From Sutterella parvirubra YIT 11816 (GTDB taxonomy: Bacteria; Pseudomonadota; Gammaproteobacteria; Burkholderiales; Burkholderiaceae_F), in the NCBI RefSeq assembly GCF_000250875.1, contig NZ_JH604985.1, forward strand, positions 55,676 through 64,651: a stretch of DNA of 8,976 nucleotides, in the 5' to 3' direction. A program made the position numbers and the translations under genes. The notes under the pieces are model-generated. The model ran no database searches. It was not told the DNA's origin and saw only the letters and a program-made list of their open reading frames with translations. How positions within the stretch are numbered: position 1 is the stretch's first letter; every line of letters begins with the position of its first letter. Below are positions 1 to 6,728 of this stretch, in pieces.

Positions 1-1
1 C

Positions 2-904
2 ACCTCCGCCGCATCGGCGGCCGCCGTCATCGGGACTTCGGCCGGCATGACCTTTGCGCCCACCGCCGGGACGGCGAGCCTCGCCGCCAAGGTCGCGAAC
101 CTCGACCCGATCATCTACCTCGTGCAGTACCAGCTCCCGATCGCGGTCCCGACCCTCATCGTCGCGGGCGCCGCGCACTACTTCGTGCAGCGCCACTATG
201 ACCGGAAGGCCGACGACGTCTACAGCGAAGTCGTGGAGGTGAAGAAGTCGGACGCGCCGGCCGCCCCGAAGTGGTACGCGATCTTCCCGGTCCTTCCCAT
301 CGCGCTTCTCATCATCTTCTCGAACCTCGTCGTTTCGTCCGTCAAGCTCGACACGATCGCCGCGCTCTTCATGGTGTGGATGGGCGTCGTCATCATCGAA
401 GTCATCCGCTGCCGCGACGTGAAGAAGATCTTCAAGGACGCGATGGCGATGTTCCAGAGCATGGGGAAGATGTTCGCGGGGATCGTCGCGCTCATCATCT
501 GCGCGGAATTCTTCGCGACGGGCCTCAAGACCTCGGGGCTCATTGACATCATCATCAATTCCGCCCAGGGCGTGGGCGCCGGTATGGGCGCGATGACCGT
601 GCTTTTGACCGGCATCGTCTCGATCGTCACCTTCCTCACGGGTTCGGGCGTCGGCGCCTACTCGTCCTTCGCGGCCCTGGCGCCCGACGTCGCCGCGGGG
701 TTGGGCGGCTCCGTCGAAGCGCTCGTCACGCCGATGCAGTTCGCCTCCGGCATGATCCGTGCGATGAGCCCGGTGGCGGGCGTCATCATCGCGGTCGCGG
801 GCGCCGCGGGCGTGAGCCCCGTCGCGATCGTGCGCCGCACCTGGATCCCGATGATCCTCGGCCTCGTGACGACCTTGATCGTCAACATGATCCTCTTCGG
901 GTAA
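2..904 (+). CDS. dcuC: C4-dicarboxylate transporter, DcuC family (5'-partial)
   Basis: Inner-membrane carrier; family members move C4-dicarboxylates (fumarate, succinate) under anaerobic conditions. The frame is open to the left edge, so the N-terminus is missing: 300 residues are visible, against about 460 in E. coli DcuC. The ATG at 47 is internal, because the residues before it (VIGTSAG then MTFAPTAGTA) continue a conserved transporter loop. About seven hydrophobic segments are visible, roughly at visible residues 46-63, 91-110, 119-135, 158-175, 196-215, 255-273 and 280-299. A charged cytoplasmic-type loop (HYDRKADDVYSEVVEVKK) follows the first. The FLTGSG motif (visible 211-216) and the MSPVAGVIIAVAG stretch match the family's C-terminal half, as I recall E. 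coli DcuC. The gene ends with TAA and converges on the isc operon, so it is a separate transcription unit. Substrate is inferred from family only; a related ion-coupled carrier cannot be excluded. Confidence 0.82.
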   Translation, partial: TSAASAAAVIGTSAGMTFAPTAGTASLAAKVANLDPIIYLVQYQLPIAVPTLIVAGAAHYFVQRHYDRKADDVYSEVVEVKKSDAPAAPKWYAIFPVLPIALLIIFSNLVVSSVKLDTIAALFMVWMGVVIIEVIRCRDVKKIFKDAMAMFQSMGKMFAGIVALIICAEFFATGLKTSGLIDIIINSAQGVGAGMGAMTVLLTGIVSIVTFLTGSGVGAYSSFAALAPDVAAGLGGSVEALVTPMQFASGMIRAMSPVAGVIIAVAGAAGVSPVAIVRRTWIPMILGLVTTLIVNMILFG

Positions 905-915
905 CCGTCTCCTCA

Positions 916-963
916 GGGAGGACGTCCGGGCGACATACCCTCGGCCATGCCGGACGTCCTCTC
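916..963. repeat. 14-bp inverted repeat downstream of dcuC
   Basis: The arms 916-929 and 950-963 are complementary over 14 positions with one G-T wobble; the inner 12 bp (GAGGACGTCCGG / CCGGACGTCCTC) are perfect. The loop is 20 nt. It begins 11 bp after the dcuC stop. It could be the 3' end structure of the dcuC mRNA, either a terminator without a clear U-run (the following bases are TCTCCCC) or a stability hairpin. Each arm contains the palindrome GGACGTCC, so a protein-binding site is another possibility. Confidence 0.55.
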
Positions 964-986
964 TCCCCTTCACCTTCCACCCTAGC

Positions 987-1025
987 AAAAAGGAGGCGAG
1001 CAAGCGCTCACCTCCTTTCGCTTTT
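987..1025 (-). terminator. Intrinsic terminator of the isc operon, probably bidirectional
   Basis: A 13-bp stem is formed by 989-1001 and 1006-1018 around a 4-nt loop. Read on the minus strand the one non-Watson-Crick pair is a G-U wobble, and the hairpin runs straight into a T-run (TTTTT, 987-991 region), so it is best oriented for iscX-end transcripts. On the plus strand the same pair is a C-A mismatch, but CGCTTTTT follows (1019-1025), so it could also stop dcuC transcripts. Its place between two convergent genes fits a shared terminator. Confidence 0.8.
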
Positions 1026-1037
1026 TCCGGTTCTCAA

Positions 1038-1057
1038 GGAAGCCCCTGAAGGGCTCC
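1038..1057 (-). other. Hairpin just after iscX
   Basis: On the minus strand GGAGCCC (1057-1051) pairs with GGGCTTC (1045-1039) around a 5-nt loop: 7 bp with one G-U. No real T-run follows (TTGAG). It lies between the iscX stop and the stronger terminator at 989-1018, so it may be a 3'-end stability structure or the first half of a tandem terminator. Function is inference. Confidence 0.4.
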
Positions 1058-1083
1058 TCCATCCGTGACTTCCGTCTCGTCCG

Positions 1084-1278
1084 TCAGTCCCGTTCGTCCA
1101 ACCACACCGTCAGGATCGCTTCGAGAATCTTCTCGTTGCTCCCTTCCGGGTCGTCGTCGAAGTCGGGAAGCGCGCAGATCATCTCGTGCATCTTCACGAA
1201 GGAGAGCGTGAGCGGGTCCACGTCCGGGAATTCGTCGGCGAGCGTCTCGCCGATCTCACGCGTGTCGGTCCACTTCAT
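1084..1278 (-). CDS. iscX: Fe-S assembly protein IscX
   Basis: A small acidic protein of 64 residues, near the family's usual ~66. It is known to bind IscS and iron and to modulate cluster assembly, competing with frataxin (CyaY) for the same IscS surface. The sequence closely matches E. coli Isc[11 protein letters not shown] near the N-terminus, then [15 protein letters not shown] and the ending [16 protein letters not shown]. The ATG at 1278 lies two bases after the fdx TGA, and an AGGAG (1287-1291) sits inside the end of fdx about 8 nt upstream, so translation is probably coupled to fdx. It is the last gene of the isc operon, followed by the terminator hairpins. The acidic helix-rich surface ([15 protein letters not shown]) is the expected iron and IscS binding face, by analogy. 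Confidence 0.95.
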   Translation of the reverse strand: MKWTDTREIGETLADEFPDVDPLTLSFVKMHEMICALPDFDDDPEGSNEKILEAILTVWLDERD

Positions 1279-1280
1279 GA

Positions 1281-1616
1281 TCAGTGCTCCTTCGCGTGAT
1301 TGCGGGAATACTTCGGGATCTCGACCGTGATGTCGGCCTCACCCACCGTCGTCTGGCAGGAGAGCCGCGAGTAGAGCCCAGCGCCCCAGGCGGCATCGAG
1401 GTGGTCGAGCTCGTTGTCTTCGGGTTCGTTCAGCGTCTCCAACCCCTCGCGGACGTAGACGTGGCAGGTCGAGCAGGCGCAGGAGAATTCGCAGGCGTGC
1501 TCGATCTTGATGCCGTTCTCAAGCAGCGCGCGGGCGAGGTTGGCGCCGACGGGCACCTCAAAGGAAGTGCCTTCCGGGCAGAGTTCGGCGTGAGGGAGGA
1601 CGGTGATCTTTGGCAT
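1281..1616 (-). CDS. fdx: Adrenodoxin-type [2Fe-2S] ferredoxin, ISC system
   Basis: Cytoplasmic electron carrier of 111 residues, the same length as E. coli Fdx. It supplies electrons for cluster assembly on IscU. The four cluster ligands are Cys42, Cys48, Cys51 and Cys87 (pattern C-x5-C-x2-C ... C), in the blocks [13 protein letters not shown] and SRLSCQ; the extra Cys46 is also present in E. coli. The start [16 protein letters not shown] and the end NHAKEH match the ISC type rather than plant-type ferredoxins. The ATG at 1616 has AGGAG about 7 nt upstream (1624-1628), inside the 15-bp gap after hscA. It overlaps nothing, and its TGA is two bases from iscX. Confidence 0.97.
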   Translation of the reverse strand: MPKITVLPHAELCPEGTSFEVPVGANLARALLENGIKIEHACEFSCACSTCHVYVREGLETLNEPEDNELDHLDAAWGAGLYSRLSCQTTVGEADITVEIPKYSRNHAKEH

Positions 1617-1631
1617 GAAGGGTCTCCTTCG

Positions 1632-3551
1632 TCAATGCTTGGCGGGTTCTGCGGGTTCTTCTTCGTCGTCCGCGAAGAGGTCGTCGTCCAAGGACTTCCC
1701 CTGGAGCGCGGCGCGGATCGAGCGGTCCATGCGGCGTTCGGCGAAGGTCTCGGTGCCCTTCGTGAGAGCCTCCGAGGCGGCCTTGATCGCCTGGGTGTCG
1801 TCGGTGGCGGCAAGGCGCGTCAACTCCTCGACCAAGCGGTCGATCTCGGCGCGCTCGTCCGCGGAGAGGAGATCGGCGTCTTCGGCCAAGGCGCTCGCGA
1901 CGGACTCCATGATGCGGCGGGCTTCGACCTGCTGCTCGCGGAGTTCGCGCGCACGCATGTCGGCTTCGGCGCTGCCGTTCCCGTCGCGGAGCATCCGGAC
2001 GATTTCGTCGTCGGTCAGGCCGTAGGAGGGCTTCACCTCGACGCGGGCTTCGACGCCCGTCGTGGTTTCGCGCGCGGAAACGGAAAGGAGCCCGTCGGCG
2101 TCCACCTGGAAGGTGACGCGGATGCGGGCGGCGCCCGCCGCCATCGGCGGGATGCCGCGGAGTTCAAACTTCGCGAGCGACCGGCACGCGTCCACGACTT
2201 CACGCTCACCCTGCACGACGTGGAGCGCCATCGCGGTCTGCCCGTCCTTGAAGGTGGTGAAGTCCTGCGCCATCGCGGTCGGGATCGCGCTGTTGCGCGG
2301 GATGATCTTCTCGACCAACCCGCCCATCGTTTCAAGGCCGAGCGAGAGGGGCGTGACGTCCAAAAGGAGCCAGTCGTCCCCTTCCGCGGTGTTGCCTGCG
2401 AGCTTGTTCGCCTGCATCGCGGCGCCCAACGCCACGACGCGGTCCGGGTCGATGTCGACCAGGGGTTCGACGCCGAAGAGCTCGCGCACGGCGCGGCGCA
2501 CGCAGGGCATGCGGGTCGACCCGCCCACGAGCACGACGCCCTTGATCTCAGTAGGTTCGAGTTCGGCGTCCTTCAGGACGGCCTTCACCGCGCAGAGGGT
2601 CTTGCGGACCAGATGCGCCGTGATCTTTTCGAATTCGTCGCGCGTCAATTCCTCGTCGACCACGAGGCCGTCGTCCAACTCCACGCGGATCCGGGTGGTT
2701 TCCGCGTCGGTCAGCGCCTCCTTCGCGGCGCGCGCGGCGTCGATCAGGCGGCGCTTCTCTTCAGGCGACAGGATGCGGTGCACGCCCTCGTCGCCCAGGC
2801 GCTCGACCAAACGGCAGAAGATGCGGTGGTCGAAGTCGTCGCCGCCCAAGGACGCATTCCCGCCCGTCGCGAGCACTTCGAAGACGCCGCGGTTGAGTTT
2901 GAGGAGCGACGCGTCGAAGGTGCCGCCCCCCAAGTCGTAGACCAGGTAGACGCCTTCCGCACCGTTGTCGAGCCCGTAGGCGAGTGCGGCGGCGGTGGGT
3001 TCGTTCAGAAGACGGAGCACGTTGAGGTTCGCGAGGCGCGCCGCGTCCTTCGTCGCCTGACGCTGCGCGTCGTCGAAGTAGGCGGGCACCGTGATGACGG
3101 CCCCCATGAGGTCGCCGCCCAGGCGCGCTTCGGCGCGCGCGGCGAGCGACTTCAGGATTTCGGCGCTCACTTCGACCGGGCTCTTCACGCCCGCCGCGGT
3201 GCGGATCGCGAGCATCGCGCCTTCGTCGACGATGTCGTAGGGAAGGCTCGGCAGGTTCGCGAGGTCTTCGCGGCGGCGGCCGATCAGGCGCTTCGCGCTC
3301 GAGATCGTGTTCTTCGCGTCGTCGCGCGCGTGCTCGCGCGCTTCGCGGCCCACCGTCACGGTGCCGTCGGCCTGGTAGCGCACGACGGACGGGAGCAGCG
3401 TCTCGCCCGCCTCGTCCGCGATGCACTCGGGTTCGCCGCTCCGAACGGTCGCGACGATCGAATTCGTGGTCCCGAGGTCGATCCCGACCGCGAGACGGTG
3501 TTCGTGGGGTGCCGCGGAAAGTCCGGGCTCGGCGATTTGAAAGAGCGCCAT
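1632..3551 (-). CDS. hscA: Hsp70-type chaperone HscA for Fe-S cluster transfer
   Basis: Specialised DnaK relative that binds the LPPVK motif of IscU and, using ATP and the co-chaperone HscB, promotes cluster release to acceptors. The start [15 protein letters not shown] is diagnostic of HscA rather than DnaK. The ATPase domain (about residues 18-390) shows GIDLGTTNS (23-31), the DLGGGTFD phosphate loop (206-213) and GGSTRMP (343-349). The substrate-binding domain follows, with [11 protein letters not shown] (401-411) and [11 protein letters not shown]. The helical lid runs to about residue 617. At 639 residues it is longer than E. coli HscA (616) because of an acidic C-terminal tail rich in D and E (621-633). 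The ATG at 3551 follows hscB by 22 bp and has AAAGGAA upstream. Long reading frames on the opposite strand here are GC-rich shadows. Confidence 0.97.
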   Translation of the reverse strand: MALFQIAEPGLSAAPHEHRLAVGIDLGTTNSIVATVRSGEPECIADEAGETLLPSVVRYQADGTVTVGREAREHARDDAKNTISSAKRLIGRRREDLANLPSLPYDIVDEGAMLAIRTAAGVKSPVEVSAEILKSLAARAEARLGGDLMGAVITVPAYFDDAQRQATKDAARLANLNVLRLLNEPTAAALAYGLDNGAEGVYLVYDLGGGTFDASLLKLNRGVFEVLATGGNASLGGDDFDHRIFCRLVERLGDEGVHRILSPEEKRRLIDAARAAKEALTDAETTRIRVELDDGLVVDEELTRDEFEKITAHLVRKTLCAVKAVLKDAELEPTEIKGVVLVGGSTRMPCVRRAVRELFGVEPLVDIDPDRVVALGAAMQANKLAGNTAEGDDWLLLDVTPLSLGLETMGGLVEKIIPRNSAIPTAMAQDFTTFKDGQTAMALHVVQGEREVVDACRSLAKFELRGIPPMAAGAARIRVTFQVDADGLLSVSARETTTGVEARVEVKPSYGLTDDEIVRMLRDGNGSAEADMRARELREQQVEARRIMESVASALAEDADLLSADERAEIDRLVEELTRLAATDDTQAIKAASEALTKGTETFAERRMDRSIRAALQGKSLDDDLFADDEEEPAEPAKH

Positions 3552-3573
3552 CAGTGTAGGTTCCTTTCTGTCG

Positions 3574-4053
3574 TCACTTCGTCTGCGCGAGGAAGCGCTC
3601 GACGAACATCAGTTCGCGCGTGAGGTCGCGGGCCGCCTGAAAGTCGCGGCGCACGTCGATCGCGTCGGCAAGCTGCCCGAGCGCGCGGTCGCGCATCGCG
3701 CGGGCTTCCGAGAGCGCCGCTTCGGCGTCGGCCCCGCCCGCTTCCAGCGCTTCGCGCCACTCGATCTGGCGCATGAGGAATTCGGGGGGCATCGCGGTGT
3801 CGGTTTCGGCGTTCACCGGCGCGCCGTTCTGCGCGCAGAACCACGAGGCGCGGCGCACGGGATCGCGAAGCGTGTCCCACGCTTCGTTGATGCGGGCGGT
3901 CCACTGCTCCGCGACGCGGCGCTCGGCCGCCGGGCGGTCCGCAAAACGGTCCGGATGAACGCGAGCGAGCGCGCGCTCGCGCGCGCGCCCGAACTTTTCA
4001 AGATCGATGCCGAAGCGGGCTTCGGCACCGAAAAGGGCGAAGGGATCGGTCAT
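3574..4053 (-). CDS. hscB: J-domain co-chaperone HscB
   Basis: J-protein that delivers IscU to HscA and stimulates its ATPase. It has 159 residues (E. coli HscB 171). The N-terminal J domain (about 1-75) has the obligatory HPD motif at 33-35 (RVHPDRF), preceded by helix II ([13 protein letters not shown]). The C-terminal helical domain carries the [16 protein letters not shown] segment, equivalent to the IscU-binding helix of E. coli HscB (FLMEQLELREEL). No N-terminal zinc-binding Cys pairs of the eukaryotic type are present. The ATG at 4053 is 8 bp after the iscA stop; a GAGGG partly inside that stop serves as a ribosome binding site, so coupling to iscA is likely. Gene order iscA-hscB-hscA is standard. 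Confidence 0.95.
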   Translation of the reverse strand: MTDPFALFGAEARFGIDLEKFGRARERALARVHPDRFADRPAAERRVAEQWTARINEAWDTLRDPVRRASWFCAQNGAPVNAETDTAMPPEFLMRQIEWREALEAGGADAEAALSEARAMRDRALGQLADAIDVRRDFQAARDLTRELMFVERFLAQTK

Positions 4054-4061
4054 CCTGACCC

Positions 4062-4385
4062 TCAGACGTGGAAGGATTCACCGCACCCGCAGCGGCTCGT
4101 CTCGTTGGGGTTGTTGAAGCGGAACCCCTCCTGCAGACCCTCGCGGGTGTAGTCGAGCTCGGTGCCGTCGATGTAGGGCAGGCTCTTTTCGTCGACGATC
4201 ACCTTGACGTCGAAGCTTTCCCAAACCTTGTCGTCCTCGTTGATCGCGTCGGCGAACTCGAGCTTGTAGGCCATGCCGGAGCAGCCCGAGGTCTTGACGC
4301 CGAGACGCAGGCCGATGCCCTTGCCGCGGCGTTCGAGGTACTTGCGGACGTGACGGGCGGCCGCTTCCGTGAGCGTGACGGGCAT
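4062..4385 (-). CDS. iscA: A-type Fe-S carrier IscA
   Basis: A-type cluster carrier that accepts clusters and passes them to target proteins; known especially for [4Fe-4S] maturation. It has 107 residues, the normal family length. The three invariant cysteines are present at 35 (TSGCSGMAY), 99 and 101 (SRCGCGESF), in the same positions as E. coli IscA. IscA is favoured over the paralogues SufA and ErpA by the operon context. The ATG at 4385 is 4 bp from the iscU TAA, with AAGGAG about 7 nt upstream, overlapping the end of iscU. This suggests translational coupling and a fixed IscU:IscA ratio. Confidence 0.96.
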   Translation of the reverse strand: MPVTLTEAAARHVRKYLERRGKGIGLRLGVKTSGCSGMAYKLEFADAINEDDKVWESFDVKVIVDEKSLPYIDGTELDYTREGLQEGFRFNNPNETSRCGCGESFHV

Positions 4386-4389
4386 GGTC

Positions 4390-4779
4390 TTACTCCTTCT
4401 TTTCCTGCTTGCTGCGGTAGTCGCGGATGGCGGCCTTGATGGCGTCTTCCGCGAGGATCGAGCAGTGAATCTTCACCGGCGGGAGCGCGAGCTCTTCGGC
4501 GATGGCGGCGTTGGTGAGCTGGGAGGCTTCGTCCAGAGTCTTCCCCTTCACCCATTCGCTCACGAGCGAGGAGCTCGCGATCGCGGAGCCGCAGCCGTAG
4601 GTCTTGAACTTGGCGTCCTCGATGACGCCCTCGCCGTTCACCTTGATCTGCAGACGCATCACGTCGCCGCAGGCGGGCGCGCCCACCATGCCGGTGCCGA
4701 CGTCGTCGGCGTCCTTGTCGAGCGTCCCCACGTTGCGGGGGTTTTCGTAATGGTCGATGAGTTTTTCGCTGTAGGCCAT
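4390..4779 (-). CDS. iscU: Fe-S cluster scaffold protein IscU
   Basis: Scaffold on which IscS-derived sulfur and iron are assembled into [2Fe-2S] clusters. It has 129 residues. The ligands Cys37 (PACGD), Cys63 (YGCGSA), Cys106 and His105 (KIHCSIL) and the conserved Asp39 are all present; LPPVK at 99-103 is the HscA recognition site. The start is placed at the ATG at 4779 because the protein then begins [18 protein letters not shown] as in E. coli. An AGGAGA sits 7 nt upstream (4787-4792). A TTG 30 bases further upstream is in frame but would place the hairpin arm and the ribosome binding site inside the coding region. The 55-bp gap to iscS holds a strong hairpin. Sequence identity to E. coli is very high by eye. 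Confidence 0.98.
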   Translation of the reverse strand: MAYSEKLIDHYENPRNVGTLDKDADDVGTGMVGAPACGDVMRLQIKVNGEGVIEDAKFKTYGCGSAIASSSLVSEWVKGKTLDEASQLTNAAIAEELALPPVKIHCSILAEDAIKAAIRDYRSKQEKKE

Positions 4780-4786
4780 GTTCTGG

Positions 4787-4792
4787 TCTCCT
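4787..4792 (-). promoter_or_regulatory. iscU ribosome binding site that fixes its start
   Basis: AGGAGA on the minus strand, 7 nt before the ATG at 4779. This spacing, with the conserved MAYSEK start, decides against the in-frame TTG at 4809. Confidence 0.8.
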
Positions 4793-4797
4793 GGTGC

Positions 4798-4821
4798 TCC
4801 GGGACCCAAGAGGGCCCCGGA
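4798..4821 (-). promoter_or_regulatory. Strong hairpin in the iscS-iscU gap
   Basis: On the minus strand TCCGGGGCCC (4821-4812) pairs with GGGTCCCGGA (4807-4798) around the tetraloop TCTT: 10 bp including one G-U. No T-run follows, so it is not a classic terminator. It ends about 5 nt before the iscU ribosome binding site. A likely role is RNA processing, protection of a 3' end, or partial attenuation that sets the ratio of iscS to iscU; this is inference. In E. coli the iscS-iscU region is also a control point (the small RNA RyhB acts there). Confidence 0.6.
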
Positions 4822-4834
4822 CGGGAAATCGGGA

Positions 4835-6046
4835 TTAGTGTTCGCTCCACTCGATCTTCGAGAGGTCGAGGCCCTGCTGGTGCATTTCCCAGAGCGGGCT
4901 CATTTCGCGGAGCTTCGCCACCTTTTCGACGAGGCTCTTGACGACGTAGTCGATCTCCTCTTCGGTCGTGAAGCGCCCGAGCGTGAAGCGGATCGAGCTG
5001 TGGGCGAGTTCGTCGTCGCGGCCGAGCGCGCGCAGCACGTAGCTCGGTTCGAGCGACGCCGACGTGCACGCCGACCCCGAGGAGCACGCGATGTCCTTCA
5101 AGGCCATCATCAGGCTTTCGCCCTCGATGAACGCGAAGCTCACGTTGAGGTTGTGGGGCGAGCGGTGCTCCCAGTTGCCGTTCAGATAAATCTCGGGAAT
5201 GTTGCTGCGGATGCCGTCCCAGAGGCGGTCGCGCAGGCGGCGAAGGCGCGGAAGCTCTTCATCCAATTCGAGCTTCGCCAAGCGGTACGCTTCGCCCATG
5301 CCGACGATCTGGTGCGTGGCGAGCGTGCCGGAGCGCATGCCGCGCTCGTGGCCGCCGCCGTGGATCTGGCACTCGATGCGAACGCGCGGACGGCGGCGGA
5401 CGTAAAGCGCCCCGATGCCCTTCGGGCCGTAGACCTTGTGCGCGGAGAGGCTCATCAGGTCGCACTTGATCGCGTCGACATCGAGCGGCATGTGGCCCGG
5501 GGCCTGCGTCGCGTCGCAGTGGAAGAGGATCCCGCGCTCACGGCACATCGCGCCGATCGCTTCGAGGTCCTGAATGACGCCGATTTCGTTGTTGACCGCC
5601 ATGACGGAGACGAGGATCGTGTCGGGGCGCATCGCGGCGCGGAGCGCCTCGAGGTCGATCAGACCGTCTTCCTGAACGTCGAGGTACGTGACCTCGTAGC
5701 CTTCCGTTTCCAGGTGGCGCATGGAATCCAAAACCGCCTTGTGTTCGGTTTTCACCGTGATGAGGTGCTTGCCCTTCTCGCGGTAGAAGTGCGCGGCGCC
5801 CTTGATCGCGAGGTTGTCGGCTTCGGTCGCGCCCGACGTCCAGACGATTTCGCGGGGATCCGCACCGATCAAGGCGGCGACGTGGCCGCGGGCTTCCTCA
5901 ACCGCCTTTTCGGCCGTCCAGCCGTAGGCGTGGCTGTGCGAAGCGGGATTCCCGAAGTCTTCCGTCAGGAAGGGGATCATCTTGGCGGCGACGCGGGGAT
6001 CGACGGGCGTCGTGGCGGAGTAGTCAAGGTAAACCGGAAGCTTCAT
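4835..6046 (-). CDS. iscS: Cysteine desulfurase IscS
   Basis: PLP-dependent enzyme that converts cysteine to alanine and carries the sulfur as a persulfide, passing it to IscU and to other acceptors such as tRNA thiolation enzymes. It has 403 residues (E. coli 404). The PLP lysine is Lys204 in [12 protein letters not shown]; His102 (EHK) is the PLP-stacking residue. The catalytic Cys327 lies in the [14 protein letters not shown] loop that defines the IscS/NifS class. The start [20 protein letters not shown] is conserved, and the end IEWSEH matches the IscU-binding C-terminus of the family. The ATG at 6046 is preceded by AAAGGAA. It lies 39 bp after the iscR stop, in a gap containing a hairpin, and 55 bp before iscU. 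Confidence 0.98.
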   Translation of the reverse strand: MKLPVYLDYSATTPVDPRVAAKMIPFLTEDFGNPASHSHAYGWTAEKAVEEARGHVAALIGADPREIVWTSGATEADNLAIKGAAHFYREKGKHLITVKTEHKAVLDSMRHLETEGYEVTYLDVQEDGLIDLEALRAAMRPDTILVSVMAVNNEIGVIQDLEAIGAMCRERGILFHCDATQAPGHMPLDVDAIKCDLMSLSAHKVYGPKGIGALYVRRRPRVRIECQIHGGGHERGMRSGTLATHQIVGMGEAYRLAKLELDEELPRLRRLRDRLWDGIRSNIPEIYLNGNWEHRSPHNLNVSFAFIEGESLMMALKDIACSSGSACTSASLEPSYVLRALGRDDELAHSSIRFTLGRFTTEEEIDYVVKSLVEKVAKLREMSPLWEMHQQGLDLSKIEWSEH

Positions 6047-6079
6047 GATGCGTTCCTTTGTGTCGTTCAGGGTCTCTCG

Positions 6080-6096
6080 CCCGTCTCAGGGACGGG
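6080..6096 (-). promoter_or_regulatory. Hairpin over the iscR stop codon
   Basis: On the minus strand CCCGTC (6096-6091) and GACGGG (6085-6080) form a 6-bp GC-rich stem with a 5-nt loop that contains the first two bases of the region just before and including the iscR TGA (6088-6086). No T-run follows. It may separate the fate of the iscR part of the mRNA from iscSUA, as is known in E. coli, where the iscR portion can persist after cleavage downstream. Function here is inference. Confidence 0.45.
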
Positions 6097-6583
6097 TCTG
6101 GTGTCGATGCGAATCGTGTTCGTGCTTCGCCGTGGGGATCACCGCGGGGACGTGTTGGCGCTTGCCCTTGCGGTGCTTTTCCTCGGCAACGAGCGACGCG
6201 AGCGTGATGCCGGAGAGGAAGCTCTCGATGACGCCGTTCAGCCTCTCCCACAGGTGGTGGGTGAGACAGGCGGCGCCGCCGAGGCATGTCCCCGTGCCCC
6301 CGCACTGCGACGTGTCGAGGTTTTCGTCGACCGCGGCGATGATGCGGTCGATCGTGATCCGTTCGGGAACGTCCGCAAGCTTGTAGCCGCCGCCGGGACC
6401 GCGCGTGCTCTCAACGAGCCCCGCGCGGCGCAGCCGGCAGAAGAGCTGCTCCAGATAGGCGAGCGAAATCTTCTGCCGCTCGGCGATCTGGGAAATCGGG
6501 ATCGGGCCTGAGCCCTCGGCCTGGTGCAGGGCGATGTCCACCATCGCCGTGACGGCGAAACGCCCTTTGGTCGTGAGCTTCAC
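6086..6583 (-). CDS. iscR: Fe-S cluster-sensing transcriptional regulator IscR
   Basis: Rrf2-family regulator. In its [2Fe-2S] form it represses the isc operon; the apo form regulates other targets. The N-terminal winged helix starts KLTTKGRFAVTAMVDIAL and contains the recognition segment SLAYLEQLFCRLRRAGLVESTRGPGGGY (helix then wing). Cluster ligands are Cys94, Cys100, Cys106 and His109, in the C-x5-C-x5-C-x2-H pattern of E. coli IscR (92, 98, 104, 107). The start is placed at the GTG at 6583: it gives a family-like N-terminus and follows GGAGGAGG by about 6 nt, whereas an in-frame TTG at 6613 lies in the U-run of a leader hairpin. It has 165 residues. The C-terminal tail (137-161) holds six histidines, more than I recall in E. 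coli. It is the first gene of the operon and has its own promoter with two IscR-type boxes. Confidence 0.96.
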   Translation of the reverse strand: MKLTTKGRFAVTAMVDIALHQAEGSGPIPISQIAERQKISLAYLEQLFCRLRRAGLVESTRGPGGGYKLADVPERITIDRIIAAVDENLDTSQCGGTGTCLGGAACLTHHLWERLNGVIESFLSGITLASLVAEEKHRKGKRQHVPAVIPTAKHEHDSHRHQTRP

Positions 6584-6589
6584 GTCGGT

Positions 6590-6597
6590 CCTCCTCC
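6590..6597 (-). promoter_or_regulatory. iscR ribosome binding site deciding the GTG start
   Basis: GGAGGAGG on the minus strand, ending 6 nt before the GTG at 6583. It is the strongest Shine-Dalgarno match in the region and supports GTG over the upstream TTG. Confidence 0.8.
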
Positions 6598-6611
6598 CTG
6601 CGGTGTGTCCC

Positions 6612-6641
6612 AAAAAAGCCGGGCGGAAGGCCTCTCCCGGC
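6612..6641 (-). terminator. Terminator-like hairpin in the iscR leader (possible attenuator)
   Basis: On the minus strand GCCGGG (6641-6636) pairs with CCCGGC (6623-6618), six G-C pairs, and is followed directly by six T (6617-6612). This is a standard intrinsic terminator shape and is oriented only for minus-strand transcripts. It lies downstream of the predicted iscR start site (about 6684) and about 28 nt before the iscR GTG, so transcripts of the operon must pass it. An alternative hairpin, AGGGCC (6644-6639) with GGCCTT (6632-6627), uses the left arm and would exclude it. Shape is seen; regulatory function is inference. Confidence 0.6.
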
Positions 6642-6651
6642 CCTCTCGCCC

Positions 6652-6676
6652 ATACCCGACCAATTCAGTCGGTTAT
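6652..6676. promoter_or_regulatory. IscR type 1-like box, promoter-proximal (downstream of +1)
   Basis: A 25-bp partial palindrome beginning ATACCCGACC and ending AGTCGGTTAT. It agrees with the E. coli type 1 consensus (ATASYYGACTRWWWYAGTCRRSTAT, written here from memory) at all but two positions. It lies about 9-33 bp downstream of the predicted start site, a position suited to repression. [2Fe-2S]-IscR is the expected ligand. Confidence 0.75.
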
Positions 6677-6690
6677 TCAGCGTGAGACGA

Positions 6691-6719
6691 ATCATATACC
6701 CAAATACCCGACCAAACAA
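6691..6719 (-). promoter_or_regulatory. Predicted sigma70 promoter of the isc operon
   Basis: On the minus strand the -35 TTGTTT (6719-6714) and the -10 TATGAT (6696-6691) are separated by 17 bp. Transcription should begin near 6684, giving a leader of about 100 nt before iscR. One IscR-like box covers the -35 and another lies just after the start site. No second promoter is visible between the leader terminator and iscR. Confidence 0.7.
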
Positions 6720-6728
6720 GTCAGCCAT
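6704..6728. promoter_or_regulatory. IscR type 1-like box overlapping the -35
   Basis: A second 25-bp site, beginning ATACCCGACC like the first and ending AAGTCAGCCAT. It is weaker: about four mismatches to the type 1 consensus, mostly in the centre. It covers the predicted -35 element, so binding would block RNA polymerase. Its centre lies 52 bp from that of the other box, close to five helical turns. Confidence 0.65.

Noticed and set aside
47..49. ATG at 47 as the start of dcuC
   Set aside because: The frame is open to the edge and the codons before it encode conserved transporter sequence, so this Met is internal.
1284..3623. A 779-codon open frame on the plus strand, antisense to fdx and hscA
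   Set aside because: It is a GC-rich shadow of hscA codon structure. Its translation is rich in R, A, G, V, D and H without recognisable motifs, and the minus-strand HscA is unmistakable.
4780..4809. Upstream TTG start for iscU
   Set aside because: It falls in the hairpin loop and arm and adds residues not found in the family; the ATG at 4779 has a good AGGAGA.
4778..6511. A 577-codon open frame on the plus strand, antisense to iscS and iscR
   Set aside because: Same explanation: third-position GC bias keeps the opposite frame open. No domain is recognisable.
6584..6613. Upstream TTG start for iscR
   Set aside because: It would begin in the U-run of the leader hairpin, has no ribosome binding site and adds ten non-conserved residues.
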